Of a stretch of 52,326 nt of DNA, positions 27,158 through 35,465 are shown piece after piece. The stretch comes from Candidatus Helarchaeota ASGARD archaeon Hel_GB_B (GTDB taxonomy: Archaea > Asgardarchaeota > Lokiarchaeia > Helarchaeales > HEL-GB-B): contig SUPR01000011.1 in NCBI GenBank assembly GCA_005191425.1, positions 1 to 52,326 of the forward strand, written 5' to 3'. Position numbers and translations under genes: made by a program. Within the stretch, counting starts at the first letter, position 1; each line of letters begins with the position of its first letter. Under the pieces are notes generated by a model. It worked only from the letters and a program-made list of their open reading frames with translations, was not told the origin of the DNA and did no database searches.

Positions 27158-27829
27158 ATGAAAAAAATTATATTACAAATAAAAAATGAAATTCCAAAAG
27201 AATTCATGGAGATCATTGGTTTTAAGTCGTTATTTGACTATGTAGAAAAATTAGAAGTTTTACATATTTTCAGATATGATAATTATAATTTAATAGCAAT
27301 CCAAAAGTTCAAGTTTTGCTGTGATTATAAGCCAATTGATTTATTAAAAATAAAAGAAATGGGGATTAAATATATAGAAGAACTGGCTATTATAAATGAA
27401 AATGAATATATTTGCTTTGTTAAAACGCAAAAAGAAAATAAATTTCATGAATTAATATCAGATTTTGATGTATTATTGCATTATCCAATTATTTTTACGA
27501 AAAATTATATTAAAATATCAATAATATCCTATGAAACACAATTAAAATCGGTCATAGATTTTTTTTCTAAGTATACTTCAAAAGAAAATTTTAAAATATT
27601 AAGCATTATGCCAATTAAAAGTAATATAAATTCAATTTATTCGATATTATCGGCAAAGCAATTGGAAATAATGAAATATGCTGTACAAAATGGTTATTTC
27701 CAAATTCCAAGAAAAATTTCGGCTGAACAAATAGCAAAGCACTATAATATTTCAATTTCCGCGGTCCACGAACATTTAAGAAAGGCAGAACGAAAAATTT
27801 TTGAGGTATTATTTAGAATTGAGATTTAA
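27158..27829 (+). CDS. Bat-type HTH regulator (HTH_10)
   Basis: The C-terminus is the bacterio-opsin-activator type HTH: LSAKQLEIMKYAVQNGYFQI, PRKISAEQIAKHYNIS and AVHEHLRKAERKIF. The N-terminal 160 residues form an alpha/beta sensor-like region without recognisable ligand motifs. The gene has a very strong ribosome-binding site (AGGAGG at 27146-27151, six bases from the ATG). It lies 34 bases after the 5-alpha-reductase-like gene in the same direction, so it may regulate that gene or its pathway. Confidence 0.85.
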   Translation: MKKIILQIKNEIPKEFMEIIGFKSLFDYVEKLEVLHIFRYDNYNLIAIQKFKFCCDYKPIDLLKIKEMGIKYIEELAIINENEYICFVKTQKENKFHELISDFDVLLHYPIIFTKNYIKISIISYETQLKSVIDFFSKYTSKENFKILSIMPIKSNINSIYSILSAKQLEIMKYAVQNGYFQIPRKISAEQIAKHYNISISAVHEHLRKAERKIFEVLFRIEI

Positions 27830-27861
27830 TTATTTTGTATAATAAAAAATAAGGATATTCA

Positions 27862-29418
27862 TTAGTAAGATTCTAAAATAAACTTATTTAAGTCAGAATA
27901 AATTTCATTTTCGTTCATAATATTAAATATCCTTTTATTAATTGCAAACAATTTATTATATTTTTCATTGTTTTTTGCATTGGGTTTTAATTTTTCTTTA
28001 ATTGTAATCATGCTTTCAATTGCATCATCAAAATTTTTATATACCCCGGAACCTACCCCAATTAAAATAGCACAGCCAAGTGAGGTAGTTTCTTCAGTTG
28101 AAACCCTTAGTACGGGTATCCCGTAAATATCGGCTTGTATTTGATTCCAGAACGAAGATCTAGTACCTCCCCCTGTAATTCTTATTTCATCAACCTTAAT
28201 ACCCATTTCGTTAAATAATTCAATATTTTTTCTAATTTCGAAACCAACTGCTTCAAAAATTGACCTGATAATATCATACCTTGTATGGTTTAATGATAAT
28301 CCAATAATAATTCCTTTAGCTAAACTATTCCAGTAAGGAGCACCTGCACCTGCAAAATGAGGAATTAAAAGCAGCCCATTTGCTCCAAGTCTAGTATTTT
28401 TTTTGCATTCTTCATTTAGAATATCATAAGGGTCTCTACCAGTTTTATTTGCTAATTCTTTTTCTTTTTCTCCAAAATTATCCCTAAACCACCTATATAT
28501 AGCGCCAGTAGTAAAAACAGAAGCTTCAAGAATATATTTTCCGGGTATAGCATGACATGTAGTAAGAATTCTTCTTTTAGGATCACGAGTTAATTTATCA
28601 ATATATGCCAAAATAAAGCTCCCAGTTCCAGTAGTAACTTTGACCCGTCCTTCTTTTATTACCCCATTTCCAACCGCTGCACATTGTTGGTCGCCGCCAC
28701 CTGCTATTATCGGAGTACCTTCATTAAATCCAGTTTCATTTGCTGCTTTTTTCGAGACCTTACCAACAACTTTACTTGATGGAACAGTTTCAGGTAATTT
28801 ATCAATATCAAGTTCTAATTTATCACAAATTTCTTTACTCCATTCGAATTTAGTTATATCAAATAACATAGTCCTGGATGCATTCGACCAATCTGAGACA
28901 AAAATATTTCCTAGTTTATTAATTAAGAAATCATGGACAAGTAAAAATTTGTGTGTCTTTTTGAAAATTTCGGGTTGATTTTTTTTAATCCACATTATTT
29001 TAGGGGCAGAGAAATAAGGGTTAATCGTAAGGCCAGTAATTCTATTTATTTCTTCAAAACCAATTAGCTTTTCTATATCTTTACATTCATCAATAGTCCT
29101 TCTATCCTGCCAAATAATTGCATTTCGTAGAGGAATGCCGTCTTCAGATACGGGTACAATGGTTTCTCTCTGATTGGTAATGCTAATTCCAATTATTTGG
29201 TCTTTCGATACACCAGACTTTTTTATTACAGCTTTTGAAGTTTCTTTAACTGATTGATACCAATCATTAGCATTTTGTTCGACCCAATTTGGATTTTCAA
29301 AGTAACTTTTATGCTCTTTATAAGCTTTGCCGAGTTCTTTCCCAGATGAATCATAAAGAATAGTCCTTAATCCGGTTGTACCTGCATCTATAACTGCAAA
29401 AATTTCCTTTTTAGCCAT
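27862..29418 (-). CDS. FGGY-family carbohydrate kinase (glycerol kinase-like)
   Basis: The two FGGY domains are intact: VIDAGTTGLRTILYD with the phosphate loop, NQRE, IIWQDRRT in the N-terminal domain, then GGGDQQCAAVG, TTGTGSF and ITGGGTRSSFWNQ in the C-terminal domain. NQRE, WQDRRT and the PYFSAPKI segment favour glycerol kinase, while GGGDQQCAAVGNG is closer to xylulokinase-like members, so I give no gene symbol. I prefer ATG 29418 (MAKKEIFAVID); TTG 29430 and ATG 29427 are upstream alternatives. Neighbours do not reveal the substrate. Confidence 0.88.
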   Translation of the reverse strand: MAKKEIFAVIDAGTTGLRTILYDSSGKELGKAYKEHKSYFENPNWVEQNANDWYQSVKETSKAVIKKSGVSKDQIIGISITNQRETIVPVSEDGIPLRNAIIWQDRRTIDECKDIEKLIGFEEINRITGLTINPYFSAPKIMWIKKNQPEIFKKTHKFLLVHDFLINKLGNIFVSDWSNASRTMLFDITKFEWSKEICDKLELDIDKLPETVPSSKVVGKVSKKAANETGFNEGTPIIAGGGDQQCAAVGNGVIKEGRVKVTTGTGSFILAYIDKLTRDPKRRILTTCHAIPGKYILEASVFTTGAIYRWFRDNFGEKEKELANKTGRDPYDILNEECKKNTRLGANGLLLIPHFAGAGAPYWNSLAKGIIIGLSLNHTRYDIIRSIFEAVGFEIRKNIELFNEMGIKVDEIRITGGGTRSSFWNQIQADIYGIPVLRVSTEETTSLGCAILIGVGSGVYKNFDDAIESMITIKEKLKPNAKNNEKYNKLFAINKRIFNIMNENEIYSDLNKFILESY

Positions 29419-29565
29419 ATTTATCATCAAATATTATGCTAGTTTTTTAGTATTAGTTATTTTTATAATAATTAAAACTTTAGCTAATAATATTTTAATT
29501 GAAGATTCTTAATCAAATTAAATTTAATCTTGGAAAATTAAATTAAAAAGAATTAAAATAAAAAA

Positions 29566-29958
29566 TTAGCCTTCAATTTTTTCAATAAACATTAAAGGGA
29601 AATTTAATTCTTCAATAAATTTTATACGAGAATAGACGATTATATTTTCATATTCAGATATTAATTTTACATCAATTATTTCGCTGTTTAAAACAGAGTA
29701 GTCATAAGGATTTTCATGATTTTTCAATTTATCAAAATTTATTTTTACATCTACGGATTTAATGTAAGGTTGCGTTGATATTGATTCTTCTATCATTTTT
29801 TCGACATTTGAAATAAAAATTTTATCTTTTTTTAATGGCATCCCTATAAATTGATGAAATAATGCGCCGAGACTAATTCCTGCCTCGAATATAGCCCGAT
29901 CTCTTGCTAAAACTTCATTTCCAAAAAATTTTTTGATAATTTTTTCAGAATCGTTCAT
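29566..29958 (-). CDS. mptD: Archaeal dihydroneopterin aldolase MptD
   Basis: The 130-residue protein matches archaeal MptD (PF04038): ARDRAIFEAGISLGALFHQF at 18-37, IGMPLKKD, STQPYIKSVDV, then YDYSVLN and a final FPLMFIEKIEG. MptD converts 7,8-dihydroneopterin to 6-hydroxymethyl-7,8-dihydropterin, the pterin unit of tetrahydromethanopterin and folates. The GALFHQF segment is the most conserved part of the family. MptA, which opens the pathway from GTP, is encoded about 5 kb downstream in this window. Confidence 0.85.
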   Translation of the reverse strand: MNDSEKIIKKFFGNEVLARDRAIFEAGISLGALFHQFIGMPLKKDKIFISNVEKMIEESISTQPYIKSVDVKINFDKLKNHENPYDYSVLNSEIIDVKLISEYENIIVYSRIKFIEELNFPLMFIEKIEG

Positions 29959-30088
29959 ATTGTTGATATAGGTTTATTTTAAATTTAATAATTTGTATTA
30001 TTTGGAACTTTAAGATTAAAATGTATTAAGATATATTTTGATTACAATAGGAAAAATATTAACAAAGTTAACCAGTTATCTTTCATTT

Positions 30089-30280
30089 TTATCTAAAATG
30101 AAGGTCTGCTATTGCTTTTGCAATTGAGAAACGCATTAATCTGTCTTTCTCGCTTAGATGGTCATATGCATGTGTTAAATCTTGAATTATCATCTTTTTT
30201 ATTTGAATATCTACAGGTAATTCAAATCTCTCTTTATTATTTATTATTTGTTTCATGAATAATATTTTAAAAAGATTCAT
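30089..30280 (-). CDS. Small hypothetical protein between mptD and DUF447 genes
   Basis: The 63-residue frame is lysine-rich with a conserved-looking C-terminal helix: IIQDLTHAYDHLSEKDRLMR then FSIAKAIADLHFR. ATG 30256 (MKQIINNKE) is an equally good start and drops an odd hydrophobic leader. I do not recognise it. It shares direction with mptD and lies only 53 bases from the divergent DUF447 gene. Whether it is translated is uncertain. Confidence 0.45.
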   Translation of the reverse strand: MNLFKILFMKQIINNKERFELPVDIQIKKMIIQDLTHAYDHLSEKDRLMRFSIAKAIADLHFR

Positions 30281-30333
30281 AACATATAATCGAGTAATAT
30301 ATGAATATTATCAAAAAAAAATAGTGATTCAAA

Positions 30334-31014
30334 ATGTCATGGATAAAATCATCCTTTTTGTCAATAGATTCATTTGTTGACAAATTCAAATTACAAAAAT
30401 ATGCAATTTATGAGACGATAGTTTCAACTTTTAATAATAAACCGGATTTTCCCCATGCTGCACCAATGGGAATAATATTTAAAGATGATTATATCTCAAT
30501 AAAGCCATACAAAACAAGTAGGACATATAAATATATGGATAAAAATAGGTGTGCAGTTATAAATTTTATTGATGACCTAAAGTTATTTTATATTTTTTCC
30601 CAAGAAGATAAAGATATGAGTAAATTGATGGATTATTTTAAAGTTGTTTCTGAATTTACGACGCCAATTTTTAAAAATTCCAATCTATCAATTGAAGTTA
30701 AAGTCTTAGAGGACGTCAGAAAAGATGATATTCGGGCTGAATTCAAATGTGAGCCATTGAATTATATTTATAATATGGATTATCAAAAAGAATTTGAACC
30801 GATTAATAGAGCCACTGGATGTGTATTAGAATCAATCATTCATTCGACCAGAATTTCATTATATCGAAGGTTAAATACTCCAGAACTAATTTCAAAAATA
30901 GACGGACTAATATCACTTTTAAAGCATTATAGAAGAATAATAAAAAAGGTCTATCCAAATTCGGTATATTCATGGATTATAGATGATATTTTCAATAGAT
31001 TAAAATTAGAATGA
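30334..31014 (+). CDS. DUF447 family flavin-binding-like protein
   Basis: The N-terminal half matches DUF447: YAIYETIVSTFNNKPDFPHA, APMGIIFKDDYISIKPYKTS, RTYKYM and CAVINFIDD. This is a split-barrel flavoprotein-like fold; solved relatives bind FMN. The C-terminal half is helical, with NRATGCVLESIIHSTRI and a basic segment. DUF447 genes commonly accompany tetrahydromethanopterin-dependent C1 genes in archaea and methylotrophs. Its placement between MptD and MptA fits that association. The reaction is unknown. Confidence 0.82.
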   Translation: MSWIKSSFLSIDSFVDKFKLQKYAIYETIVSTFNNKPDFPHAAPMGIIFKDDYISIKPYKTSRTYKYMDKNRCAVINFIDDLKLFYIFSQEDKDMSKLMDYFKVVSEFTTPIFKNSNLSIEVKVLEDVRKDDIRAEFKCEPLNYIYNMDYQKEFEPINRATGCVLESIIHSTRISLYRRLNTPELISKIDGLISLLKHYRRIIKKVYPNSVYSWIIDDIFNRLKLE

Positions 31015-31039
31015 TTAAAATTTATAGGTTATTATAAAA

Positions 31040-31945
31040 TTATTCTCTGTCCATTAAAGAAATAAGGTCAATACCTTTTTTAATATTAGCACCGCAATTT
31101 CCGCAATAATTAGATATTTCTCTTAAAGGCGCCCCGCAAACAAAACATGATACTAAATTACCACATCTGTCGCAAAATAACGCGCCTTGATTTATAATTT
31201 CATTACAAAAAGGGCAGTGCTGAGTTTCTAATTGTGAGATATTAGAGAATTCTTCTATTTCTTCGCCACAATGAACACAATATCGAGATTTTTCTAAAAT
31301 GAAATTGCCGCATTTTTTACATATTATCTCTTTATGACAGTTAGGACAAGTATTTTCATCGTAATTGTTAATCTCATAGCCACAATAAACGCATTTTATT
31401 TTAGGTAATTCTACTTTTTTAGGTAGAATTCCTCTAATGTCAGATAGGATATCATAGGGTATAATTTTTGTTCTTTCTGTTTTACAATTTTTACAAAGAT
31501 AAACAATTGTCGCATAATTAATTGCTTTCCAATCCCATCCAAACCGAGCTCTAATTGTTTCTAGTGATTTTTCTCCACATAAATCACATCTTTCAATCAT
31601 CTCTTCAACGTGCCCTAACCAGTTATTTTTTTCGCTTAACGGTAAAATAATTTTTTTTCGTTTTTTACATTTGACGCAACGACTAATAATAATTAATTGG
31701 TTCTTTTTAATTACACCCTTAATAAAAATAGTTTTTCTATTACAAAAATCACATTCTAATGCTTTACTCCAATCACTATGTTTGAAATTGGGAGTATTAC
31801 TTTTACGAATAATTAAGCAGTCATCTATTACTTGGAAATTTAATTCTTCTCCTCTTTCCCATCTTAAGATATGTTCAATAATATTTTTCGGGAGATATAC
31901 ATGAAAATAAAAACGTCCATTTCTTTTGATTACTTGGAGTTTCAA
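31040..31945 (-). CDS. AbrB-like domain plus multiple zinc ribbons
   Basis: The N-terminal 50 residues look like an AbrB/MazE swapped-hairpin: LQVIKRNGRFYFHVYLPKNI, then GEELNFQVIDDCLIIRK. Thereafter come at least five CxxC zinc-knuckle pairs, among them CDFC, CDLC, CVYC with CPNC, CKKC with CVHC, CPFC with CDRC and CFVC with CGNC, as in double-zinc-ribbon proteins. The start is TTG 31945, because AGGTGA at 31951-31956 contains the GTG at 31954. The combination suggests a DNA-, RNA- or protein-binding regulator. It converges on DUF447 and is divergent from the AIR-synthase-like gene. Confidence 0.72.
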   Translation of the reverse strand: MKLQVIKRNGRFYFHVYLPKNIIEHILRWERGEELNFQVIDDCLIIRKSNTPNFKHSDWSKALECDFCNRKTIFIKGVIKKNQLIIISRCVKCKKRKKIILPLSEKNNWLGHVEEMIERCDLCGEKSLETIRARFGWDWKAINYATIVYLCKNCKTERTKIIPYDILSDIRGILPKKVELPKIKCVYCGYEINNYDENTCPNCHKEIICKKCGNFILEKSRYCVHCGEEIEEFSNISQLETQHCPFCNEIINQGALFCDRCGNLVSCFVCGAPLREISNYCGNCGANIKKGIDLISLMDRE

Positions 31946-31950
31946 AATTT

Positions 31951-31956
31951 TCACCT
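31951..31956 (-). promoter_or_regulatory. Shine-Dalgarno AGGTGA that sets a TTG start
   Basis: Read on the minus strand, AGGTGA lies five bases before TTG 31945. The GTG at 31954 lies inside it and would lack its own ribosome-binding site. Confidence 0.5.
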
Positions 31957-32042
31957 AATAATAAAAATTCTTATTTAAATAAAATGAATTAAACATTAAA
32001 TAAAATTTTCTTTAATTTTCAAATAAATAGTGGTAAGAATTT

Positions 32043-33413
32043 ATGACAGATTTAGAAGGAATGTCACGGGCACTCATTAATAAGAACATTTCAAAAACAA
32101 AAATCATTGATAAATTGGTCGAAGAATATTTAATATATAAAGACATAACAGAGGAGAATGCGAGAAACTTAGCCGAAGCTGTATATGAAGAAGTTGTGAA
32201 TAGTTCAATTGAACCGCGAGATGATTTTGTAAAATCATTATTGTTTTACCCAAAGAGTAATGTAACTATAGGTGAACAGGGAGTTGGATGCCGAGGATGG
32301 GGCGATTTTTTTGTCCATAATTTAATTGCAAAATTATCTGAAACATCAAAAAAAGCATTTTTATCTCCAACTTCATTAGATGATGCAGGGGCTGTAGAAT
32401 TTAATTCTATAGAAAAGGAAAATAAAATTTATATAACATCTAAAATGGAAGGTATGCATTCTCGATTAAGTGATTTTCCCTTTATTGCTGGATTTCATGT
32501 AACTAGAGCTGCTCTAAGAGATTTATATGTAAAAGGTTCAGAACCAATTTCCATTTTAATTGACATACATTTGGCTGATGACTGTGATATAGGAAAACTA
32601 TTTGACTTTATGGGGGGGGTTTCAGCTGTTGCAGAGCTGGCAGAAGTACCAATTACTGGTGGAAGTACACTAAGAATTGGCGGAGATATGGTCATTGGTA
32701 CTCGAATTACAGGTGGAATTAGTGCTGTAGGAGTTGCAAAAAAAATATTAGCAAGAAAATTTATTACAGACAATGATGTTATTTTGATGACTAGTGGAGC
32801 TGGAGGCGGTACTATAGCTACAACTGCAATATACGGTGGTTTGCCAGATGTGGTTAAAGAAACAATTAATATAAAATTTTTAACAGCATGTAAAGCCATT
32901 TTTGATAATGGTCTCCAAAATGTCATAAATAGTATGTGTGATGTTACAAATGGTGGAATTCGTGGCGATTTAAATGAAATTGCATATGAATCAAAAGTAG
33001 GAATGACAATTGATGAAGAGAAATTTAAATCTTTAATAAACCATAAAGTATATAAAATGCTAGAGAACTTAAATGTAGATTATTTAGGTGTCTCTCTTGA
33101 TACATTATTAATATTCTGCCCGAAATCTAGTGTAGATGAAATTATTTCAACTGTAAAAAGAGCAGGAGTAGATATTGCAATCATTGGTTCTACAAATAAT
33201 AATAAAGGTAAAATTCAGATGAAAACAAAAGATGGAAAAATTGAGTTGTTAACAAAATATAGAGAAAGTGCATATACAAAAGTTAAAAAAATAGTTGGTG
33301 AAGAAATTGACAATGAAATCAAGAAAAAATTGACAGATAAAATTAAGAAATCAGCCGATGATGCCTTACTTAAAAGAGAAAATATAGTAAAATGGATAAA
33401 ACAAAATAAATAA
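32043..33413 (+). CDS. AIR synthase-related protein (COG2144, methanogenesis marker 2-like)
   Basis: The protein has the PurM/SelD/HypE fold. The N-terminal domain has DDAGAVEF and the ATP-binding segment ITGGSTLRIGGDM; the C-terminal domain has MTSGAGGGTIATTA and NSMCDVTNGGIRGDL. An N-terminal helical extension of about 90 residues matches the archaeal selenophosphate-synthetase-related family. It probably uses ATP to activate a thiocarbonyl, amide or similar group. It is the first gene of a tight operon with DUF1464 (two-base gap) and MptA (no gap), so a role in pterin or C1 cofactor synthesis is likely. Confidence 0.85.
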   Translation: MTDLEGMSRALINKNISKTKIIDKLVEEYLIYKDITEENARNLAEAVYEEVVNSSIEPRDDFVKSLLFYPKSNVTIGEQGVGCRGWGDFFVHNLIAKLSETSKKAFLSPTSLDDAGAVEFNSIEKENKIYITSKMEGMHSRLSDFPFIAGFHVTRAALRDLYVKGSEPISILIDIHLADDCDIGKLFDFMGGVSAVAELAEVPITGGSTLRIGGDMVIGTRITGGISAVGVAKKILARKFITDNDVILMTSGAGGGTIATTAIYGGLPDVVKETINIKFLTACKAIFDNGLQNVINSMCDVTNGGIRGDLNEIAYESKVGMTIDEEKFKSLINHKVYKMLENLNVDYLGVSLDTLLIFCPKSSVDEIISTVKRAGVDIAIIGSTNNNKGKIQMKTKDGKIELLTKYRESAYTKVKKIVGEEIDNEIKKKLTDKIKKSADDALLKRENIVKWIKQNK

Positions 33414-33415
33414 GA

Positions 33416-34492
33416 ATGTGCTTTTTAATGGTTAAAGTTATTGGAATTGATCCTGGAACAAATTTATGGGGTATTGTAGGACTAGAAAATTCTACTATTA
33501 TATATGAAAATGCCTTTCCAACAAAAAGAGTCATTAACAAACCAGAATTGTTAATAGATATCTTAGATTCAATTGAGGATATTGATTTAATTGTTGCGCC
33601 CAGTGGATTTGGGATCCCGTTGACTTCTATTACTGAGCTTACCCATGAACAAATTTTCGAATTGACATTAAAAAGACAAAAATCAGGGTCTGAGTTAGTT
33701 GGTCTAGGAAGAGTAATTGACCTTTTATTAAAAAAAGATTATAATGCATATTTTATACCAGGTGTAAAACATTTACCAACAGTACCTTTATATAGAAAAA
33801 TAAATAAAATAGATATGGGGACTGCAGATAAAGTTTGTTCGGCAGCTCTCTCTATTTTTGATCAATCAAATTATTATAATATTGATTATGATAAGACGAA
33901 TTTTATTTTAATTGAACTAGGAAGTGGTTTTACTGCAATATTGGGAATAAAAAACGGACAAATTGTTGATGGAATAGGTGGTTCATCTGGTGGATTGGGT
34001 TTTATGGGTGGTGGCGCATTAGACGGTGAACTCGCATATATATTAAAAGACATAAAAAAGTCAACAATTTATCAGGGAGGAATAACATCAATTGTTGGTT
34101 CATCGCAACTAAGTCCTGAAGAATTTATGTTGCTAATAGAAAAAGATGATAGATGTAAAATAGCATTTGATGCATTAATAGAAAGTATATGTAAAAGCGT
34201 GCTAGCAATGACTATTTCAGTAAATAAACCTAAGGAAATATTATTGTCTGGAAGATTATCACAGCAAGAAGAAATGTTTGGTGCACTAAATAAAAGATTA
34301 TCATATATAGCACCATTAAGAAATATATCTGGACTAGCTGGAGCAAAATATACAAAAGAAGCCGCCCAAGGAGCTGCCTTAATTGCAAATGGCTTGGCTG
34401 ATGGTCAATATAAAAAATTGATTGAAAATATGAAAATTAAAGATGCATCAGGTTCAATTTTTGATAATATTTATTATGATTTACCTGAATAG
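33416..34492 (+). CDS. DUF1464 family ASKHA-type protein
   Basis: DUF1464 is an ASKHA (actin/sugar-kinase-like) family. The phosphate-1 loop is IGIDPGTNLWGI, then VAPSGFGIPL, and the second loop is ILIELGSGFTAILGI followed by GGSSGGLGFMGGGALDGE. The adenosine-binding end is LSGRLSQQEEM. The protein is typically linked to methanopterin-type C1 genes, and here it lies between AIR-synthase-like and MptA genes. The start may be ATG 33416 or ATG 33428 (MVKVIG), the latter being the family's usual beginning. The substrate is unknown. Confidence 0.86.
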   Translation: MCFLMVKVIGIDPGTNLWGIVGLENSTIIYENAFPTKRVINKPELLIDILDSIEDIDLIVAPSGFGIPLTSITELTHEQIFELTLKRQKSGSELVGLGRVIDLLLKKDYNAYFIPGVKHLPTVPLYRKINKIDMGTADKVCSAALSIFDQSNYYNIDYDKTNFILIELGSGFTAILGIKNGQIVDGIGGSSGGLGFMGGGALDGELAYILKDIKKSTIYQGGITSIVGSSQLSPEEFMLLIEKDDRCKIAFDALIESICKSVLAMTISVNKPKEILLSGRLSQQEEMFGALNKRLSYIAPLRNISGLAGAKYTKEAAQGAALIANGLADGQYKKLIENMKIKDASGSIFDNIYYDLPE

Positions 34493-35461
34493 GTGGTGTA
34501 TAAAATTTCTGAATTACCGGATATACAAAATCAATTATCACTTATCCCAATTAAAATAGATAAAGTCGGTATAAATAATGTTAGGACTCGAGTAAAAATT
34601 AGATATGACCATAAAGATTATGAATTTACACCTTTAATTTCTGCAGTTGTTGAATTACCCAATAATCTTCGTGGCACGCATATGTCTAGAAATAGTGAAA
34701 CTATCGAAGAAGTCATTGACGAAATATCTCACAAACCCGCTAGAAGAATTGAAGATATTACAAAAAATATGGCATTTAGACTATTAGAAAAACACGAATA
34801 TACATCAAAAGTTGAGGTACTTTTAGATGGAATATTAGTTATTGATGTATTTCAAGAGGGTAAAGGCAAAGTCCAGAAAAGTCTTGAAATACATATTAAA
34901 ACAGAAGGATTTAAAGACGTAGAAAATGAAAATAATAAAATAATACGACAATATTTGACAGTTTCTATTATTGGAATGAGTGCTTGCCCTTGTGGACAAG
35001 AATTATCTAGAGATTATGCTAGATCTATCCTGGAAAGTCGAAAAAATGAATTTCATATTGATGATAAAATAATAAATGATATTCTTAACCTTGTTCCTAT
35101 GGCAACTCACAGCCAAAGATGTATCGGAACTATAACAATTGAAATTCCATCAAATTTCGACATTGAACTTTTAGATTTAATTAAAATTATAGAACAAAGT
35201 ATGTCCGGAATTACATATAATATTTTAAAACGTACGGACGAAGGAAAATTAATTAGATATTCACACCTTAATACAAGATTTGTTGAAGATTGTATTAGAA
35301 TAATGGCTTTGAATTTGTTTAAAAAATATATAAATCTTCCAGATAATACGACTGTTAATTTCAAAGTTGAAAGCCAAGAAAGTATTCATCCTCATAATGC
35401 TATAGCCGAAATACATTCAACTATTGGAAATTTAAGATATGCTTTTAAAAATAAGGTATAA
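34493..35461 (+). CDS. mptA: GTP cyclohydrolase MptA (FolE2 family)
   Basis: The FolE2/MptA pattern is complete: ELPDIQNQLSLIPIKIDKVG at the start, LRGTHMSRNSE with a metal-binding His, a zinc-related Cys in MSACPCGQE, MATHSQR, LKRTDEGKL, NTRFVEDCIR and SQESIHPHNAIAEIH. MptA makes 7,8-dihydroneopterin 2',3'-cyclic phosphate from GTP, the first step of methanopterin-type pterins. Its start directly abuts the DUF1464 stop. The GTGs at 34493 and 34496 lie in AGGTGGTG, which looks like a ribosome-binding site; ATT at 34505 is then a possible start, giving a protein that begins at SELPDIQ. Confidence 0.92.
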   Translation: MVYKISELPDIQNQLSLIPIKIDKVGINNVRTRVKIRYDHKDYEFTPLISAVVELPNNLRGTHMSRNSETIEEVIDEISHKPARRIEDITKNMAFRLLEKHEYTSKVEVLLDGILVIDVFQEGKGKVQKSLEIHIKTEGFKDVENENNKIIRQYLTVSIIGMSACPCGQELSRDYARSILESRKNEFHIDDKIINDILNLVPMATHSQRCIGTITIEIPSNFDIELLDLIKIIEQSMSGITYNILKRTDEGKLIRYSHLNTRFVEDCIRIMALNLFKKYINLPDNTTVNFKVESQESIHPHNAIAEIHSTIGNLRYAFKNKV

Positions 35462-35465
35462 TTAT

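Noticed and set aside
32495..32926. A 143-codon minus-strand frame
   Set aside because: It is antisense to the AIR-synthase-like gene, whose motifs are clear.
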